Origin: Coleophoma eucalyptorum | Lineage: Eukaryota > Ascomycota > Leotiomycetes > Helotiales > Dermateaceae | NCBI GenBank assembly: GCA_026120035.1 | Contig: JALRME010000006.1 | Location: 372,001-436,000 of the forward strand | Reading direction: 5' to 3' | Length of the DNA: 64,000 nucleotides | Shown here: positions 47,379 through 58,869 of the stretch, in pieces | How the letters are laid out: each line of letters begins with the position of its first letter | How positions within the stretch are numbered: position 1 is the first letter of the stretch | Program-made: the position numbers and the translations under genes | The notes under the pieces: generated by a model | Told to the model about the DNA's origin: nothing | The model's input: only the letters and a program-made list of their open reading frames with translations | Databases searched by the model: none

Positions 47379-47807
47379 ATGTCTCATTCTTCTCCACTCC
47401 TCATCAAGAGATCAAGAGCATCTTACGTGAAGACTGGCCTTGGCGGTGCTGGCAACTTCCATGCAGTGGCAGCATCAATGCCTAAGCCAAGCACACCAAA
47501 ACCTATTCCACACCGTCGTCACGGCTCATTTTCCATCGGAATTGGAGGCGCAGGGAATTCAAGAAGCTTTAAAGACAAAGCTATCCTCACAACAGAACAG
47601 GAATTGTCCCTTCAGATTGCTCGCCAGGAAAACATCCCAGAGGCATGGCACTTTGGTATTGGGGGTGCTGGAAATCGAGTGGTCTCTTCTGCGGTCTCTT
47701 CTGCTGGGACTTCACCAACATCCGAAGCTTCTTCATCCTCGTCTTCTTTCTCCGGCAGGGTGAGCGGCGCTGATATGCTCAAGAAAAAGTTCGGTTTTTT
47801 ACGATAA
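47379..47807 (+). CDS. DUF3602 protein (Par32-like)
   Basis: Single-exon gene of 142 residues. Three copies of a GxGGAGN motif stand at regular intervals: TGLGGAGNF (near residue 22), IGIGGAGNS (near 53) and FGIGGAGNR (near 94). This repeat defines the fungal DUF3602 family that includes yeast Par32, a protein phosphorylated after rapamycin treatment that acts on ammonium uptake. The region between and after the repeats is Ser-rich and presumably disordered. The start codon is the first ATG, 143 bases after a TATA box. Function is known only at family level. Confidence 0.8.
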   Translation: MSHSSPLLIKRSRASYVKTGLGGAGNFHAVAASMPKPSTPKPIPHRRHGSFSIGIGGAGNSRSFKDKAILTTEQELSLQIARQENIPEAWHFGIGGAGNRVVSSAVSSAGTSPTSEASSSSSSFSGRVSGADMLKKKFGFLR

Positions 47808-48195
47808 AGCTCCAGGGACAGTAATTGGGGCAGCTTCGTTCGTAGAGAGATGGAAAAATGGAATGCGACCTGAGTTTGTGGAGTCAGAAGATCCTTAATG
47901 AAGCAAGTCTGAAGCATTTTTGTTCTTATTGTGTTGGAGTCCAGCGCGTTCGGTGCTGCTGTCGACTGCTGTAGTATACCCAGGGCGGGAAGCAGTGCGT
48001 AGTAAGAATAACAGAAAATAGGTATTGAAAGAATGATTTTCTTCCCCTGTCCAGCTATGGTGTCCTTGCTTGACTTGTGGATTGAAAGTACGTGAACCAA
48101 GCTGCGATGATTTGGTGGTATTGCCTTTGGTTTCAAATCCGACATTCGCCCTTGCAATCCCCTTCTGAATATCGAGACCCTCCCTTGTTGTTTGC
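47808..48195. other. Intergenic, convergent 3' ends
   Basis: No gene seen; holds the 3' untranslated regions of the DUF3602 gene and of PLP1. Confidence 0.6.
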
Positions 48196-48868
48196 TTAAT
48201 CCCAATCATCATCGTCACTGTCGTCTTTTTGTGCGGCCTTAGAGCTGTATTGCATACCAGCGTCACCCACTGCCTTAGCACGCAGAACAACACCTGAAGC
48301 TAAAAGCCGACCCTCAAGGTCCTTGGTGGTGAATGTATCCTGTGTGTAACCCAAGCCTTCGAACCCAACGATCCTGTCCACACTCACACCATCAATGAAG
48401 GCTAGGACGCAGGGTAGAACTTGGATCTTGAGCTTCGTGACAAGAAATGGAGCATTCTCGACATTCATCTTGAGGAATCTAGTATCAAAATGCTTCGAAG
48501 CCAAGGTCTGTCCTTTCAATCAGCCTACCTGTGACAGAGAACCTGGAAATGGGAAATCCTACCTCCAAATGACCATCCATAACCCCACATCTTGCAAAGT
48601 CGTCCTTTGCGAAGTGAACCACGGCATATTTGACCTCGGTAGTCAAGTCCATTAGAGCCTTTTCCTCCTTAATCTCCGTATAATTTCCAAATCCCTGGCT
48701 TTTCTGGGCTTTTGCGCGCGTAAACTCGGAGTGCAGTTGCTGGATTCTCTGCTCTCGAAATGCGTCAAGCGCAGGAGAATCCTCTAAGGAGGCGATCAGA
48801 GCATCTTCATCATCGGAGTCAGCACCTTGATCCAGTACTCTGGCAACGTGGGCATCAATATTTGACAT
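48196..48868 (-). CDS. PLP1: Phosducin-like thioredoxin-fold protein (PLP1/TXNDC9)
   Basis: Co-chaperone of the CCT chaperonin in tubulin and actin folding. Two exons (48868-48563, 48507-48196) give 205 residues, the family length. The N-terminal helix region (about 1-60, Asp/Glu and Gln rich) precedes a thioredoxin fold: VKYAVVHFAKDDFARCGVMDGHL, RFLKMNVENAPFLVTKLKIQVLPCVLAFIDG (read in part). The CxxC redox pair of true thioredoxins is absent, which is normal here. The end DDSDDDDWD is the conserved acidic tail. The start MSNIDAHV is the first ATG in frame. Confidence 0.9.
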
Positions 48869-49565
48869 CTTTCTGCGTTGCAAGTAGGACTTGGGTGATA
48901 GAAGGCGGACAAGGTTTACTCGTTCGTGTTCGTGCTGCAAGAAAACGCGTCTGAGATGTTATATGATAAATGCACACTCGGTGATCTGCTAACTAGCCCG
49001 GGGAATTTTGGTGGGCCTCTTACGGCAGTGCACTATTCCATTGAGAAGCTTTCCTAAGTCCGTCGCAGGTGTGGACAAATGTCAGTATTTCAAGCCGAAT
49101 TCGAGCTGAACTACTGGGCCTCTCTTCTACCAAAATAAAGCGTGAATATCCCAAGAATACGGCATAGCAAAATCACAGTAAAGGTATAATAGGTACTTTA
49201 TCTCCTACGAATTACTTCGCAGATGGCCATCAATCTATTTACGAAGCAGGCCGGGAAGCTTAATAGCCACTAATTTTGGGATTGACAGGGGTCCAAAAAG
49301 ACACGCAAAGGTCTCGACACGACCTACTCTTGCAACTTTACAATTGCTCTTAACACAAACCGACCAAGTCTTGCAAATTCTTCCGTGTTCCTCAAACTTC
49401 TTCCAAGCTTCGATCAATGCTTTTCTATTGACGGCCTTGACTTGATTCCGCGAACGCACTGCTCTGCGACATATCCTTCGAAGCCCCCTCCGAGTTTCCC
49501 CTGCACTGTGCTGCGCGTCTCTCCAAAGCCCCTGCGGCAAGGCGATTCTTCAGACCTCATCAATC
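48869..49565. promoter_or_regulatory. Divergent promoter region, PLP1 / GDP-mannose transporter
   Basis: About 700 bases, no gene seen. A 101-codon minus-strand frame at 49235-49540 overlaps the probable leader of the transporter and is judged chance. Confidence 0.5.
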
Positions 49566-50894
49566 ATGGACGACAAGAAGAACGAAGACTACAGCGTCAG
49601 AATGCCAGATATCGAGATGAAAAACTTCAATGATCGTTCATCTGCTTCTGCCCCCTTCCTGGGGAGATCTCCAACAGGGCGAAGCGCTCTGCCAGTCTCC
49701 TCCATCACCAACAACCCAAGCATATCCATTCTGGCATACTGCTTAGCCTCAATTTCTATGACAGTCATCAACAAGTACTGTGTTTCTGGAGCAAATTGGA
49801 ACCTGAACTTTTTTTTCCTTGCTGTACAAGTAAGATTCCGCGCGGAACTATATTGAAGTATGCGAACTAAATATTGCAATAGTCTATTGTCTGTATAGGT
49901 GCTATTATTGCCTGCAAGTCTATGGGCTTGATCAAGAACCTTGCTCCATTTGATACGGAAAAGGCTAAGAGATGTGAGTACAGTGGCGGCTGGAATCTGG
50001 AGCATTAGCTAATTGTATCAGGGTTTCCCATCTCTCTCCTCCTCGTCGGCATGATCTACACTGGCGCCAAGGCTCTTCAGTTCCTCTCCGTTCCAGTCTA
50101 CACTATCTTCAAGAATCTTACAATCATTGTGATTGCATATGGTGAGGTTCTATGGTTTGGTGGAAGTGTCACTGCATCTGCTCTCTTCTCCTTTGGATTG
50201 ATGGTCCTCAGTTCTGTCGTTGCTGCCTGGGCTGACATTCAACATGCCCTGTATGGAAGTGCTCAGGCTCAAAGCGCCGAAGCTGCTGCTGCTCTTTCGA
50301 AGCTGAATGCAGGTTACGCTTGGATGGGTCTGAATGTTTTCTGCACTTCTTCTTACGTTTTGTCTATGCGTAAGGTGATCAAGAAGATGAACTTCAAGGA
50401 CTGGGACAGTAAGTATGCCTGCCATTATGCCTGAAAAATACTGATTAAATACAGCCATGTTCTACAACAACCTCTTAACTATCCCGGTCTTGATCATTTG
50501 CTCCTTGGTCTTCGAGGACTGGTCTTCCGAGAATCTCGCCAAGAACTTCCCTGTGGAATCCAGAAATGCACTCTTCACCGGTATGGTCTATTCCGGTCTC
50601 GCCACAATTTTCATCTCTTACTGCTCTGCTTGGTGTATCCGTGTTACTTCGTCAACTACCTACTCTATGGTTGGAGCCCTCAACAAGCTCCCGATCGCCG
50701 TCAGTGGTTTGATCTTTTTCTCGGCTCCAGTCACCTTTGGAAGTGTTTCAGCTATCATGATTGGATTCGTCAGTGGGTTGGTCTATGCGTGGGCTAAGGT
50801 TAGAGAGGGCCAGAAGAGCAAGATGTCTTTGCCAACATCTCAACCTATTACAAGCGCTAGCTCTCAAAGCAGCCGTGATGCCGCCAATTCGTAG
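49566..50894 (+). CDS. VRG4: Golgi GDP-mannose transporter
   Basis: Exchanges cytosolic GDP-mannose for GMP across the Golgi membrane, feeding protein and lipid mannosylation. Four exons (49566-49829, 49883-49973, 50022-50408, 50455-50894) give 393 residues with about ten hydrophobic segments. The nucleotide-binding GALNKLP motif is present near residue 320, and [16 protein letters not shown] is another family signature. N- and C-termini are hydrophilic and Ser rich. It may supply the substrate for the Golgi mannosyltransferase at 54.6 kb. The start MDDKKNEDY matches the family. Confidence 0.95.
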
Positions 50895-51442
50895 ATGTTT
50901 AGTACAGTTTGGCGGTGGCATATCACAAATTTCTTCGAACGTCAGAATTCCGTTCTCCTTGCTACCTTTTCTACTCTAGGGGAAGAGCAAAAAGAGCCAC
51001 TATGCATTCCGAACTACGCGTGGCATTTTTAAGACCGTTCAAAAAGCATATTTTTTTTGTATTATATCTTCCTTATGTCCGTACGATTAGATGGTAGTGA
51101 AACATTCTCGGCGTATTTCCTGTTGGTCTCAAAGGGAATTTAGGACAGATGCGAGATCTTGAATCATGACGTTCTGTAGGGACTGCAGCACTACAATTAA
51201 TAGACTTTACAGTACTTCGTACATGTCTTCCGAATAAATTATGCGGCTTGGGCAAAGGTGTTCTCGATAATTGAAATTGCAATGAAAACTGACTCTTATT
51301 GTTATTAAGCGTTATCCTCTACTAAGTTCTATATTCTTGATAAACTTTCCATTAATCCGAGTATCTAGCAGCTTGGTACTTTATCGAGTCCTACATTTCT
51401 ATCTATACCAAGTATACCAAAGCCTTGGTGTCAAGTTTTCCT
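50895..51442. other. Intergenic, convergent 3' ends
   Basis: No gene seen; 3' untranslated regions of the transporter and the converging thioesterase gene. Confidence 0.6.
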
Positions 51443-51901
51443 TCACAGCTTGCTCTGGCTTGTTCGAGCAATGTCTTTGGGTGCAATGATCATCTTCATT
51501 ACACTGCCCTTAGCTATCAGCTTCCCCTCACAACTCACTTCGCCTTCACAAAACGCGACACTTCCTCCTCGCCTGACTACCTTCCCTTCAATCTGAACAA
51601 CTTTTCCTAGGCCAGCTACAGGATTGATAAGCTGAAATGAAGAAGCCGCAGTAGCAGCAGATTGTCCAGTCAAAAGAGTAGGTATTAGAGCAAGGAAACA
51701 GGCTGTATCTAGAAGTAGTGTCGTGATACCGCCGTGCAGAGTGCTTGAAGGGGTCAGATGCCGTGAACTCGTTGTTATTTGTACCAGTGCATGATATGGT
51801 GATTGTGAGATTAGAGAGATGCCGAGGTGTTGGTGGATTGCAACTGAGAGGACATCTTTCGTAAGGTTGCTGGTGTACTCCTCGTCTTCTGGAGCTGACA
51901 T
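51443..51901 (-). CDS. Hotdog-fold acyl-CoA thioesterase-like protein
   Basis: Single-exon protein of 152 residues of the 4HBT/PaaI thioesterase superfamily. The hotdog helix carries LTPSSTLHGGITTLLLDTAC, with the HGG motif and an acidic residue in the usual positions, followed by strands ending GSVAFCEGEVSCEGKLIAKG. Members hydrolyse acyl-CoA thioesters; the substrate is not visible. The start MSAPEDEEY was chosen because codons upstream in frame include no other ATG; an upstream exon cannot be excluded, since AG precedes the ATG directly. No targeting peptide is evident. Confidence 0.8.
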   Translation of the reverse strand: MSAPEDEEYTSNLTKDVLSVAIHQHLGISLISQSPYHALVQITTSSRHLTPSSTLHGGITTLLLDTACFLALIPTLLTGQSAATAASSFQLINPVAGLGKVVQIEGKVVRRGGSVAFCEGEVSCEGKLIAKGSVMKMIIAPKDIARTSQSKL

Positions 51902-52314
51902 CTGGAATGAGGGAGGTTCAATGACTGAACCTGGGTTTTGTAGACTTTGTAAAGAGTTCAATAATTAGCTTGAATTTCGACTGAAGACCAGAATTTTGTT
52001 CTATAGATGTGCGTGCTATTCCAATGGGGCACTGTATATCACTATTAATACTGCTCAGTGCTGGTTGCTATGAGCTTTCCCGAACTAGCCATTCCAATGT
52101 CATGTCGATGCGGCCGCTTGCATCGAGACTCAAGGTGTGCCGCCGTACAAGGTTGCCTCCTGTTACCATTTTCTACGATCCGCAAGCACACTGAGCTGGC
52201 TCAATGCCTCGGCGCGTCAATATTCTCTTAAGCCCCTGATAGCATTCATTCAGCTTCGCAATTCAAATAAGATACCGAGAAATGATCTAGGCATATGTAA
52301 GACATTGTGACACT
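51902..52314. promoter_or_regulatory. Divergent promoter region, thioesterase / MMM1
   Basis: 413 bases between divergent starts; no gene or known motif seen. Confidence 0.5.
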
Positions 52315-53597
52315 ATGGCGACCGCAGAGGTACCCTTGAAGACCGAATCTTCGTGAGAACACTTCCTGCATAATCGGGGAACTTGTGTAGCTAATATTTT
52401 TCAAGACTCTCTTTCACGCAAGGTCTGCTACTTGGCCAGCTTTCGATTGTGATTCTCATCGGGGCCTTCATTAAATTCTTTATTTTTGGAGAAGCGCCCT
52501 CCGCAGACGTGACAGCAGCTGTCAGAGCCACGGAGCGACGATCGAGAACATTAGCACACAAACGCTCTCTATTAACGCTGCGTACCTCTAATTCGCGCCA
52601 TCCTCCCCAACTCAACAAGAAGCGGTCGAGCGTTCTACGAAACCCACCTCCTCTAACTACGGCAACGATCTTGAGCAAGACATATTACAATGTGAACAGT
52701 CACCAGCCGGAGAGTTTGGATTGGTTTAATGTTCTTATTGCGCAAACCATTGCTCAGTTTAGGAGTGATGCTCAGTATGACGATGCAATCTTGACATCCC
52801 TCACGAAAGCTATGAATGGCACCTCGCGACCAGATTTCTTGGACGAGATCAAGGTTACAGAACTTAGTCTGGGCGAAGACTTTCCGATTTTCAGCAACTG
52901 CAGAGTTATACCTGTTGACGAGGATGGGTTGGCCTCTGGTACTGGCCGTGGAGGAGACGGCGTAGGCAGAGAACAAGGCCGACTACAAGCACGAATGGAT
53001 GTGGATCTGAGTGATTTTATTACACTTGCAGTAGAGACTAAGTTACTCCTCAATTACCCAAAGCCATTATCAGCAATCCTGCCGGTGGCTTTGGCAGTAT
53101 CTGTAGTACGGTTCAGTGGCACGCTCTCCGTTTCATTCATACCTAGCAGCCCTCCACATTCTAGCCCAACGGTTCTAGCGTTCAGCTTCCTTGATGACTA
53201 TAGATTGGATTTATCAATCCGGAGCTTGGTTGGAAGTCGATCACGACTACAAGATGTACCCAAGATTGCACAACTAGTTGAGGCTCGTCTCCATACGTGG
53301 TTTGATGAGCGATGTGTAGAGCCAAGATTTCAGCAGATAGAGCTGCCGAGTCTATGGCCCAGAAAGAAGAATACAAGAGGAGGAGAGGAGGCCAGTTCTG
53401 AGCCTGCAAGCATCAGTCGGGCAATGGGCAAAGACGTTGAAAGAGACCTCAGGGAAGAGGCAAGAAGAGAGGTCGAAGCTGAAGCTAGGGCCAGAGCAGA
53501 CATCGAAAACACTGAGCAAGAAGACTTGAGGCAGAGAAGACCTTGGGGCGGAGAGTATGCTATGCCAGGTAGCATGCCTATGAACTCTTTTGAGTGA
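52315..53597 (+). CDS. MMM1: ERMES subunit Mmm1
   Basis: ER-membrane subunit of the ER-mitochondria encounter structure, which moves phospholipids between the two organelles. Two exons (52315-52352, 52406-53597) give 409 residues. The short first exon encodes [12 protein letters not shown] and joins in phase to [14 protein letters not shown], the conserved luminal N-terminus; without it the frame has no ATG. A single membrane span (about [15 protein letters not shown]) follows. The lipid-binding SMP domain starts at [16 protein letters not shown] and includes [19 protein letters not shown] sequence and LFIG-type strands. The C-terminus is a charged Arg/Glu-rich helix. Identification is secure. 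Confidence 0.95.
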
Positions 53598-54653
53598 TAA
53601 CATAGGCGCTACCAAGATGCCTTCGAATTACTGAGAATTGCTGACAGCATCGAAAATGCTCCCATGCAGAGTACACATATAAGCAGAGCAACAGGCACAG
53701 CCAGTCACTAAAATGATTGAGTATTTGACCGCAGGCACCAAGAATCATTCAATGATCCAAGCCAGAGTCAGCCGAGACGTGGTCGTCGTAACTGCGACCT
53801 CCAATCATTGTAGACAAGCTTGTCACTGCCATGGTGGAAAGTCCATCTATCATATGATCACTATCCGAACTTCGACTTGACGACCGGGAGAGCCGGACAG
53901 TTTTCATTGAAGGAGGTTGAGTTTGGCCCGAGTCCGACTTTTAGACAGTGTAAAGAGAAATCAAGCAGCGGTGTTTACGGGAAAGTACTTACCGTCCGTT
54001 GCAACTGTGACCTGTGGCCGCTGCACGTTCTAGCTAGACAAAAGCGTTGCGTGGCGTTGTGGCTTAGCGTATAAACGTAAACCTTCCAGAAGTAATGCAC
54101 CGCCTTATCTGAATCTCTCCAAGTCTTTCTCTTCTGGATCTTTCCGTTGCAGTATCTACTTTGCCCTTAATACTCTAATCTACCATATCAGTAGATCTCC
54201 CACCTCTCGGACATCTACTGTACTTACGAATCCTTAGCTGCGCCGTACCGCGTCGCTTCCCGTACATCGCTCTCTCCCGGGCAATCTCCCAGGGGTCCAC
54301 TCCGCGCTTTTAAGGCTTTCCCAGAACACAACTACTTCTGCAATTCAAGCCTCGAAAGTAACTCATGAGACCAAGTTACGAGACCTTTTCACGACGCCGA
54401 TAACAATAACGTTTCCCTTCAATATCGGCGACCCTCACCGCAACGTCTCACTCCTACGCACTGCCCTTCAATGCCAGCTCAATAACTGACGGAGCCAAAC
54501 TTAGGGGGACTCCCCAAAATAAACACACAAGATTTACACTTCAGCGCTGCAGAATAGATCCATTAGGTCTAGATTCTCGCAGAAGATCAAAAGGGAAATC
54601 CAAACAGACTGCTCCTTTACACCAACTTTCTCTCTGAGAACGCTTCACTGAAT
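53598..54653. other. Gene-free region, MMM1 3' and GT32 promoter
   Basis: No gene seen in about 1.06 kb. The right half is CT-rich and probably includes the promoter and leader of the mannosyltransferase. Confidence 0.5.
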
Positions 54654-55689
54654 ATGCGACGTGGAACCGCTATCTTCCTACTGATCAATCTGATCATCAT
54701 TGGCTTTTTGGTAAATGCCTGCAGCACGCTGATATCTTTGTTGTTCGAGAATGCTGCTGCTGATGCAATTCTTCGATCGGAACTTCCCAATCCTGGGTCA
54801 GATCTCACTAGCAATAAGCCGCAATTGATTCCCAAGATCATACACCAGACCTATATCAACGAGTCTATACCTGCACGATGGAAGGCAGGGCAGCAAGCCT
54901 GCATCGATCTTCACCCCGACTACGAATACAAGGTCAGTGGAAAGGAAGAAACAAAAGTCGCTGCGACTATGGCTAACAATTTCGTAGCTCTGGACTGACG
55001 AAATGTCCCGGAAATTCATTGCGAAGGAATATCCCTCGTTCTTAAAGACATTCGATGAATATCGTTACCCAATCCAGAGAGCCGACTCGATCAGATACTT
55101 CGTTTTGGCACATTATGGTGGTATCTATATAGACCTCGATGACGGTTGTGTGCGCAAGTTGGACCCATTACTGAGCTATCCCGCCTGGCTCCGACGAACC
55201 ATTCCAACAGGTATCAGCAACGATGCGATGGGCTCAGTACCTCAACACCCATTCTTTCTGAAGGTCATCAAGTCGCTTGACTCATACAATCGCAACTGGG
55301 CCATGCCTTATATCACTGTGATGTACAGCACAGGACCCCTTTTCCTGTCAGTCATCTGGAAACAATACATTGGCAAAACTCGAACGGAAGCAGAGAGGGT
55401 TAGAGTTTTAATGCCAGATGAGTATGCAAAGCAAGCCTGGAGCTTTTTCAACATCTCCAAGGGAAGTAGTTGGCACGGAAAGGATGCACAGACGATCTTC
55501 TGGATGGGGCAGCATTGGCTACTTCTGACTGTTTTAGGCTTTGCTGCTGCTGGAATTCTTGGAACGTGTTTATGGTGGGTCTGGACGACATGGCTCACCC
55601 AGGGAAGCCAGACAAGAGGAAGGAAGAAGTTCTCCTTCTGGAGAAGCAGCTCCAGAGACAGATATGAGCTACTGAATCGCATGGCGTAA
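54654..55689 (+). CDS. GT32 mannosyltransferase, inositol-phosphoceramide type
   Basis: Family GT32 glycosyltransferase most like yeast Sur1/Csh1, the catalytic subunits that add mannose from GDP-mannose to inositol phosphorylceramide in the Golgi. Two exons (54654-54932, 54988-55689) give 326 residues. An N-terminal membrane span (IFLLINLIIIGFLVNAC) is followed by IPKIIHQTY, the start signature of OCH1-like GT32 enzymes, then RADSIRYFVLAHYGGIYIDLDDG, containing the metal/nucleotide DxD. A second hydrophobic segment near the end (LLLTVLGFAAAGILGTCLWW) favours Sur1/Csh1 over Och1, which lacks it. An N-glycan mannosyltransferase remains possible. Confidence 0.88.
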
Positions 55690-56320
55690 TAGCCTGTTGT
55701 ATTTATAGGAACAGGAAGGCAGACGAGAAAGTTCTTGCTAGTGCAGCATATAGAACTGAGTTCTGCTTCTGTAACGCTTCATTACGATTGTAGAGTCTTC
55801 TTCTATGACATGCTAGGAGTTGGAGGCTATCATTAGATTTACATATGCCCTCCCGGGATTATATATACGAACTGTTAAAATACGAATCACCTATTTTCAC
55901 TTCTGCAATAGAGTTAATCTTCCATGCACTATGCTTAAGGCACTTCGACAACTCTCACTACATTAAGCTAGCCTTACGTTGTGCAGGATCACTGCTCATC
56001 TTATCCTCTCAGTACCCTGACTGCCTGATTAATGCAGTAAGCTTTACGCTCAAATATGCCGGACGCGCTACGATTGCTGCAGTGCGTGAAATGCGGAAGT
56101 AGATTCGCCAGATCATGTGATGCCTTGCGTCATTCCCAGGATGGCTGCTGACATTCGAAAGTCTGATGGTAGGAGGCGCCAAAATAACCTATAAACTCCC
56201 CACGTTTTCGCAGTTCAACAAGCATTCATAGTTTCCTTTCGCTGCACTTGCGCTCGAGTATTATAGCAACTCATTATTATTTTTTACATATCTACGCATC
56301 GCGAAATCGCATACTGCAAA
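55690..56320. other. Intergenic, GT32 3' region and ARD promoter
   Basis: No gene supported. An 85-codon ATG frame (55845-56102) has no recognisable domain and is treated as chance. Confidence 0.5.
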
Positions 56321-57094
56321 ATGAGAGCTTACTGGTACGACAACGAAGCGGTACGCAAAAACACCTCCCTGTTGCCATTTGCGTTTCATGCGCCTGAGGA
56401 TTGGGTCTGACAGATATCTCAGGGCGATCAACGCGAGTTGCATGATTCGGGAAGAGACGTGCCAGCGGAGTATTTGGAGAAGTTGGGCGTTCTATACTAC
56501 CGGATGGAGGATGTTGCGCAGGTGGACAAGCTTGCTGCCGACCGAAGCTACAAGAACAGAGATACTATTGTAGTTTCCCCTGACAGCATGGGCGCCGTCT
56601 ATGAAGATAAGGTACACAAGCCAAGAGATATATTGAAGGGAAGTGTTGGTTGGCAGGACTGATGTGGTATAGGTCAAGTCGTTTTTCAACGAGCACCTTC
56701 ATGAGGACGAGGAAATCAGATATATCAGGGATGGCACAGGGTTCTTCGATGTGAGGAGCGAGCATGATGAGTGGGTGCGCATACAATTGGAGAAGGACGA
56801 TTTGATCGTAAGGAACCCGGATATTTGGGAGCAAGGCAGTTGAGGATGAAGACTGAATTTTACATAGGTCCTACCTGCGGGCATCTATCACCGATTCACC
56901 ACCGACAGCAATAATGTAAGTTGAGGAGGAACAAGCCATTCTGGAATGCGTTACTAACAATCGACTAGTATATCAAAGCAATGCGACTTTTCAAGGATGA
57001 GCCAAAATGGACTCCTCTTAATCGAAGCGCTGAGGTCGATGGAAATCCATTTCGCAAGCAGTATCTTGAGACCACTCCGGCCGGAGCTGCATAG
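56321..57094 (+). CDS. ADI1: Acireductone dioxygenase
   Basis: Metal-dependent dioxygenase of the methionine salvage pathway, making the keto acid of methionine and formate from acireductone. Five exons (56321-56350, 56423-56611, 56673-56807, 56868-56915, 56969-57094) give 175 residues, as usual. The cupin metal site is visible: [10 protein letters not shown] supplies two His and Glu, and PAGIYHRF the third His. The C-terminus [13 protein letters not shown] is the family ending. The first exon codes for just [10 protein letters not shown]. Whether it uses iron or nickel, which decides the product, cannot be told. Confidence 0.95.
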
Positions 57095-57508
57095 CGGGGT
57101 GGATGAAGTAGGATGGAGAGATAAAAATTTGAATGACCTTCATGAATTATACTTGTCTTATGGAAAATAAGCTTCAACCGAAAAGGTACCTTGCATAGTG
57201 ACGACTTAAATCATAAAGGCTTGGTTTGATTCTTTGGACCTTGTGCATACATGTGAAAGTTACTTTGCATACCACAGCCCTTTGACAGCGGCAGAAATTA
57301 CCCCGCCATTTCATGGACTTGCATGGGATGAGCGAGCCAGCCAGCTGGGAAACAAACGAGCTTCGGAGCGCAGAGCTTATCCCGTCCATCCTATACATTC
57401 ATCCATCATATCAGCAGCAAATAAAACATGGACTAACAACGCCATGGATGTGACCCCATGACCTTCAGAACCACACCCGATTACCAGGGACATATATAAA
57501 CAGATGTG
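57095..57508. other. Intergenic, ARD 3' region and SDR promoter
   Basis: No gene seen. A TATATAAA stretch at 57493-57500 lies only nine bases before the assigned SDR start codon. Confidence 0.5.
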
Positions 57509-58567
57509 ATGGACGCCAATGAAGGAGGCGGGCATGCCTCTAGCACTGGCGGCGACGATGCCATGTCGCCCGACAGCAGTAAAGCCAAAGGACTTCAGCT
57601 GCCTATCTCTTGCGATCCGCCCAGCGCATCGAATCCTGCTAAGCAGCTGGTATGGATTGTGTATGGAGCTACCGGGCATCTCGGTCGCTCAATCGTGCGC
57701 AATGCGCTTTCCAAGGGCGATCTCGTGACGGCTGTTGGGAGGACGTTTGAGAACACCTTCGAGACCATGCAGGACTGGCATGAGAATTGTCTGGGGACAC
57801 TATGTGATGTACGAGCGAGGGATTCCGTGGGCTATGTGGTTGAGAAGACACTCTCGCATTTTGGGCGCATCGACGTCGTTGCGAACTGCTCGGGCTACGG
57901 TGTAATCGGGGCATGTGAGGACCAGGATGATCATGAACTGCGCAATCAGTTCGAGACGAACTTCATGGGCACGCTGAACATCATCCAGCTCACGCTGCCG
58001 TACTTCAGAGAGCAAGGCGCTGGGCGCTATCTGATCTTCAGCTCGACATCTGGTGCTCTGGGTGTCCCCGGATTGGGACCTTACTGCGCGACAAAGTATG
58101 CTGTAGAAGGACTTATTGAGGCTATGCTGTACGAGATTGATTCTTTCAACATCAAGGCTACACTGGTGGAACCAGGGCTCGTGAGGAGAGACGAGCCGGA
58201 CTGGGTCAAGAATCCATTACCGACCTGGGGTCATTTTGTTATCAGACCTGCCAGCGAGCCATATTCACATGCAACCTCGCCGGCCTTGCATGCGAAGAGG
58301 ATGGTGCAATGGCTTGGAGACAAGCAACCTACAAGTGCTGTCAAGTGTGCAGAGTTGGTTTGGCAATTGGCCCATTGCTCATATCCGCCGCTAAGGTTGT
58401 TATTGGGGAGTTATGCCATAGAGAGCATCCGGGATAGATTGAGATCTATCATCGAAGAACTTGAGGATTGGAAGCATTTGCACTTCCCCATCGCTGCTGA
58501 TGCACCTGTAAGCGAAGAGAAGGAGGATGATGGAGAGGATGCTGCACAGGTTGATATAGGAACATAG
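57509..58567 (+). CDS. Short-chain dehydrogenase/reductase
   Basis: NAD(P)-dependent oxidoreductase of the classical SDR fold, 352 residues in one exon. Seen: cofactor motif GATGHLGRS near residue 53, the second motif NCSGYG, catalytic Ser in FSSTSGALG, and catalytic YCATK. The position after the second strand holds VGRTFEN, and its Arg suggests NADP(H) preference. Fungal SDRs of this subgroup are often annotated as oxidoreductases of unknown substrate. The N-terminal ~45 residues are extra and disordered. The ATG at 57509 opens the frame; because a TATA-like stretch lies immediately before it, the in-frame ATG at 57563 may be the real start. The single-exon structure contrasts with its intron-rich neighbours. 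Confidence 0.85.
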   Translation: MDANEGGGHASSTGGDDAMSPDSSKAKGLQLPISCDPPSASNPAKQLVWIVYGATGHLGRSIVRNALSKGDLVTAVGRTFENTFETMQDWHENCLGTLCDVRARDSVGYVVEKTLSHFGRIDVVANCSGYGVIGACEDQDDHELRNQFETNFMGTLNIIQLTLPYFREQGAGRYLIFSSTSGALGVPGLGPYCATKYAVEGLIEAMLYEIDSFNIKATLVEPGLVRRDEPDWVKNPLPTWGHFVIRPASEPYSHATSPALHAKRMVQWLGDKQPTSAVKCAELVWQLAHCSYPPLRLLLGSYAIESIRDRLRSIIEELEDWKHLHFPIAADAPVSEEKEDDGEDAAQVDIGT

Positions 58568-58869
58568 CTCCTTGTATAGGAAAATCGTGCATTTAGCGTT
58601 AAATGTGAGCTATAATATTCATGAGAACTACACAAAAGCTAGGGCGGCGATTGATATACAGAAATTCCATCACGGATCATACTGGAATGAGATTTCAAGG
58701 CATAGATGAGGTGTCTTCATATGGTATCATCAACGCCTAGAATGTATCACTATCAAAGCAGACTCCTTGACCCGGCCCTTCCTTTATGATCTTGAAAGAC
58801 AATTTTACGCCAAGCACCAAGTATGCCAATTCCCAATTCCCTTTTCCCTTTTCCAGCTACATACTTAAC
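58568..58869. other. Intergenic, convergent 3' ends
   Basis: No gene seen; 3' untranslated regions of the SDR and Derlin genes. Confidence 0.6.

Noticed and set aside
49235..49540. 101-codon minus-strand frame
   Set aside because: Antisense to the likely leader of the GDP-mannose transporter, begins without support, and has no domain.
51902..51961. Longer N-terminus for the thioesterase
   Set aside because: The upstream extension begins with TTG; the first ATG is at 51901.
55845..56102. 85-codon ATG frame between the GT32 and ARD genes
   Set aside because: Sequence is plausible in composition, but no family or conserved motif was recognised and no flanking promoter features were seen.
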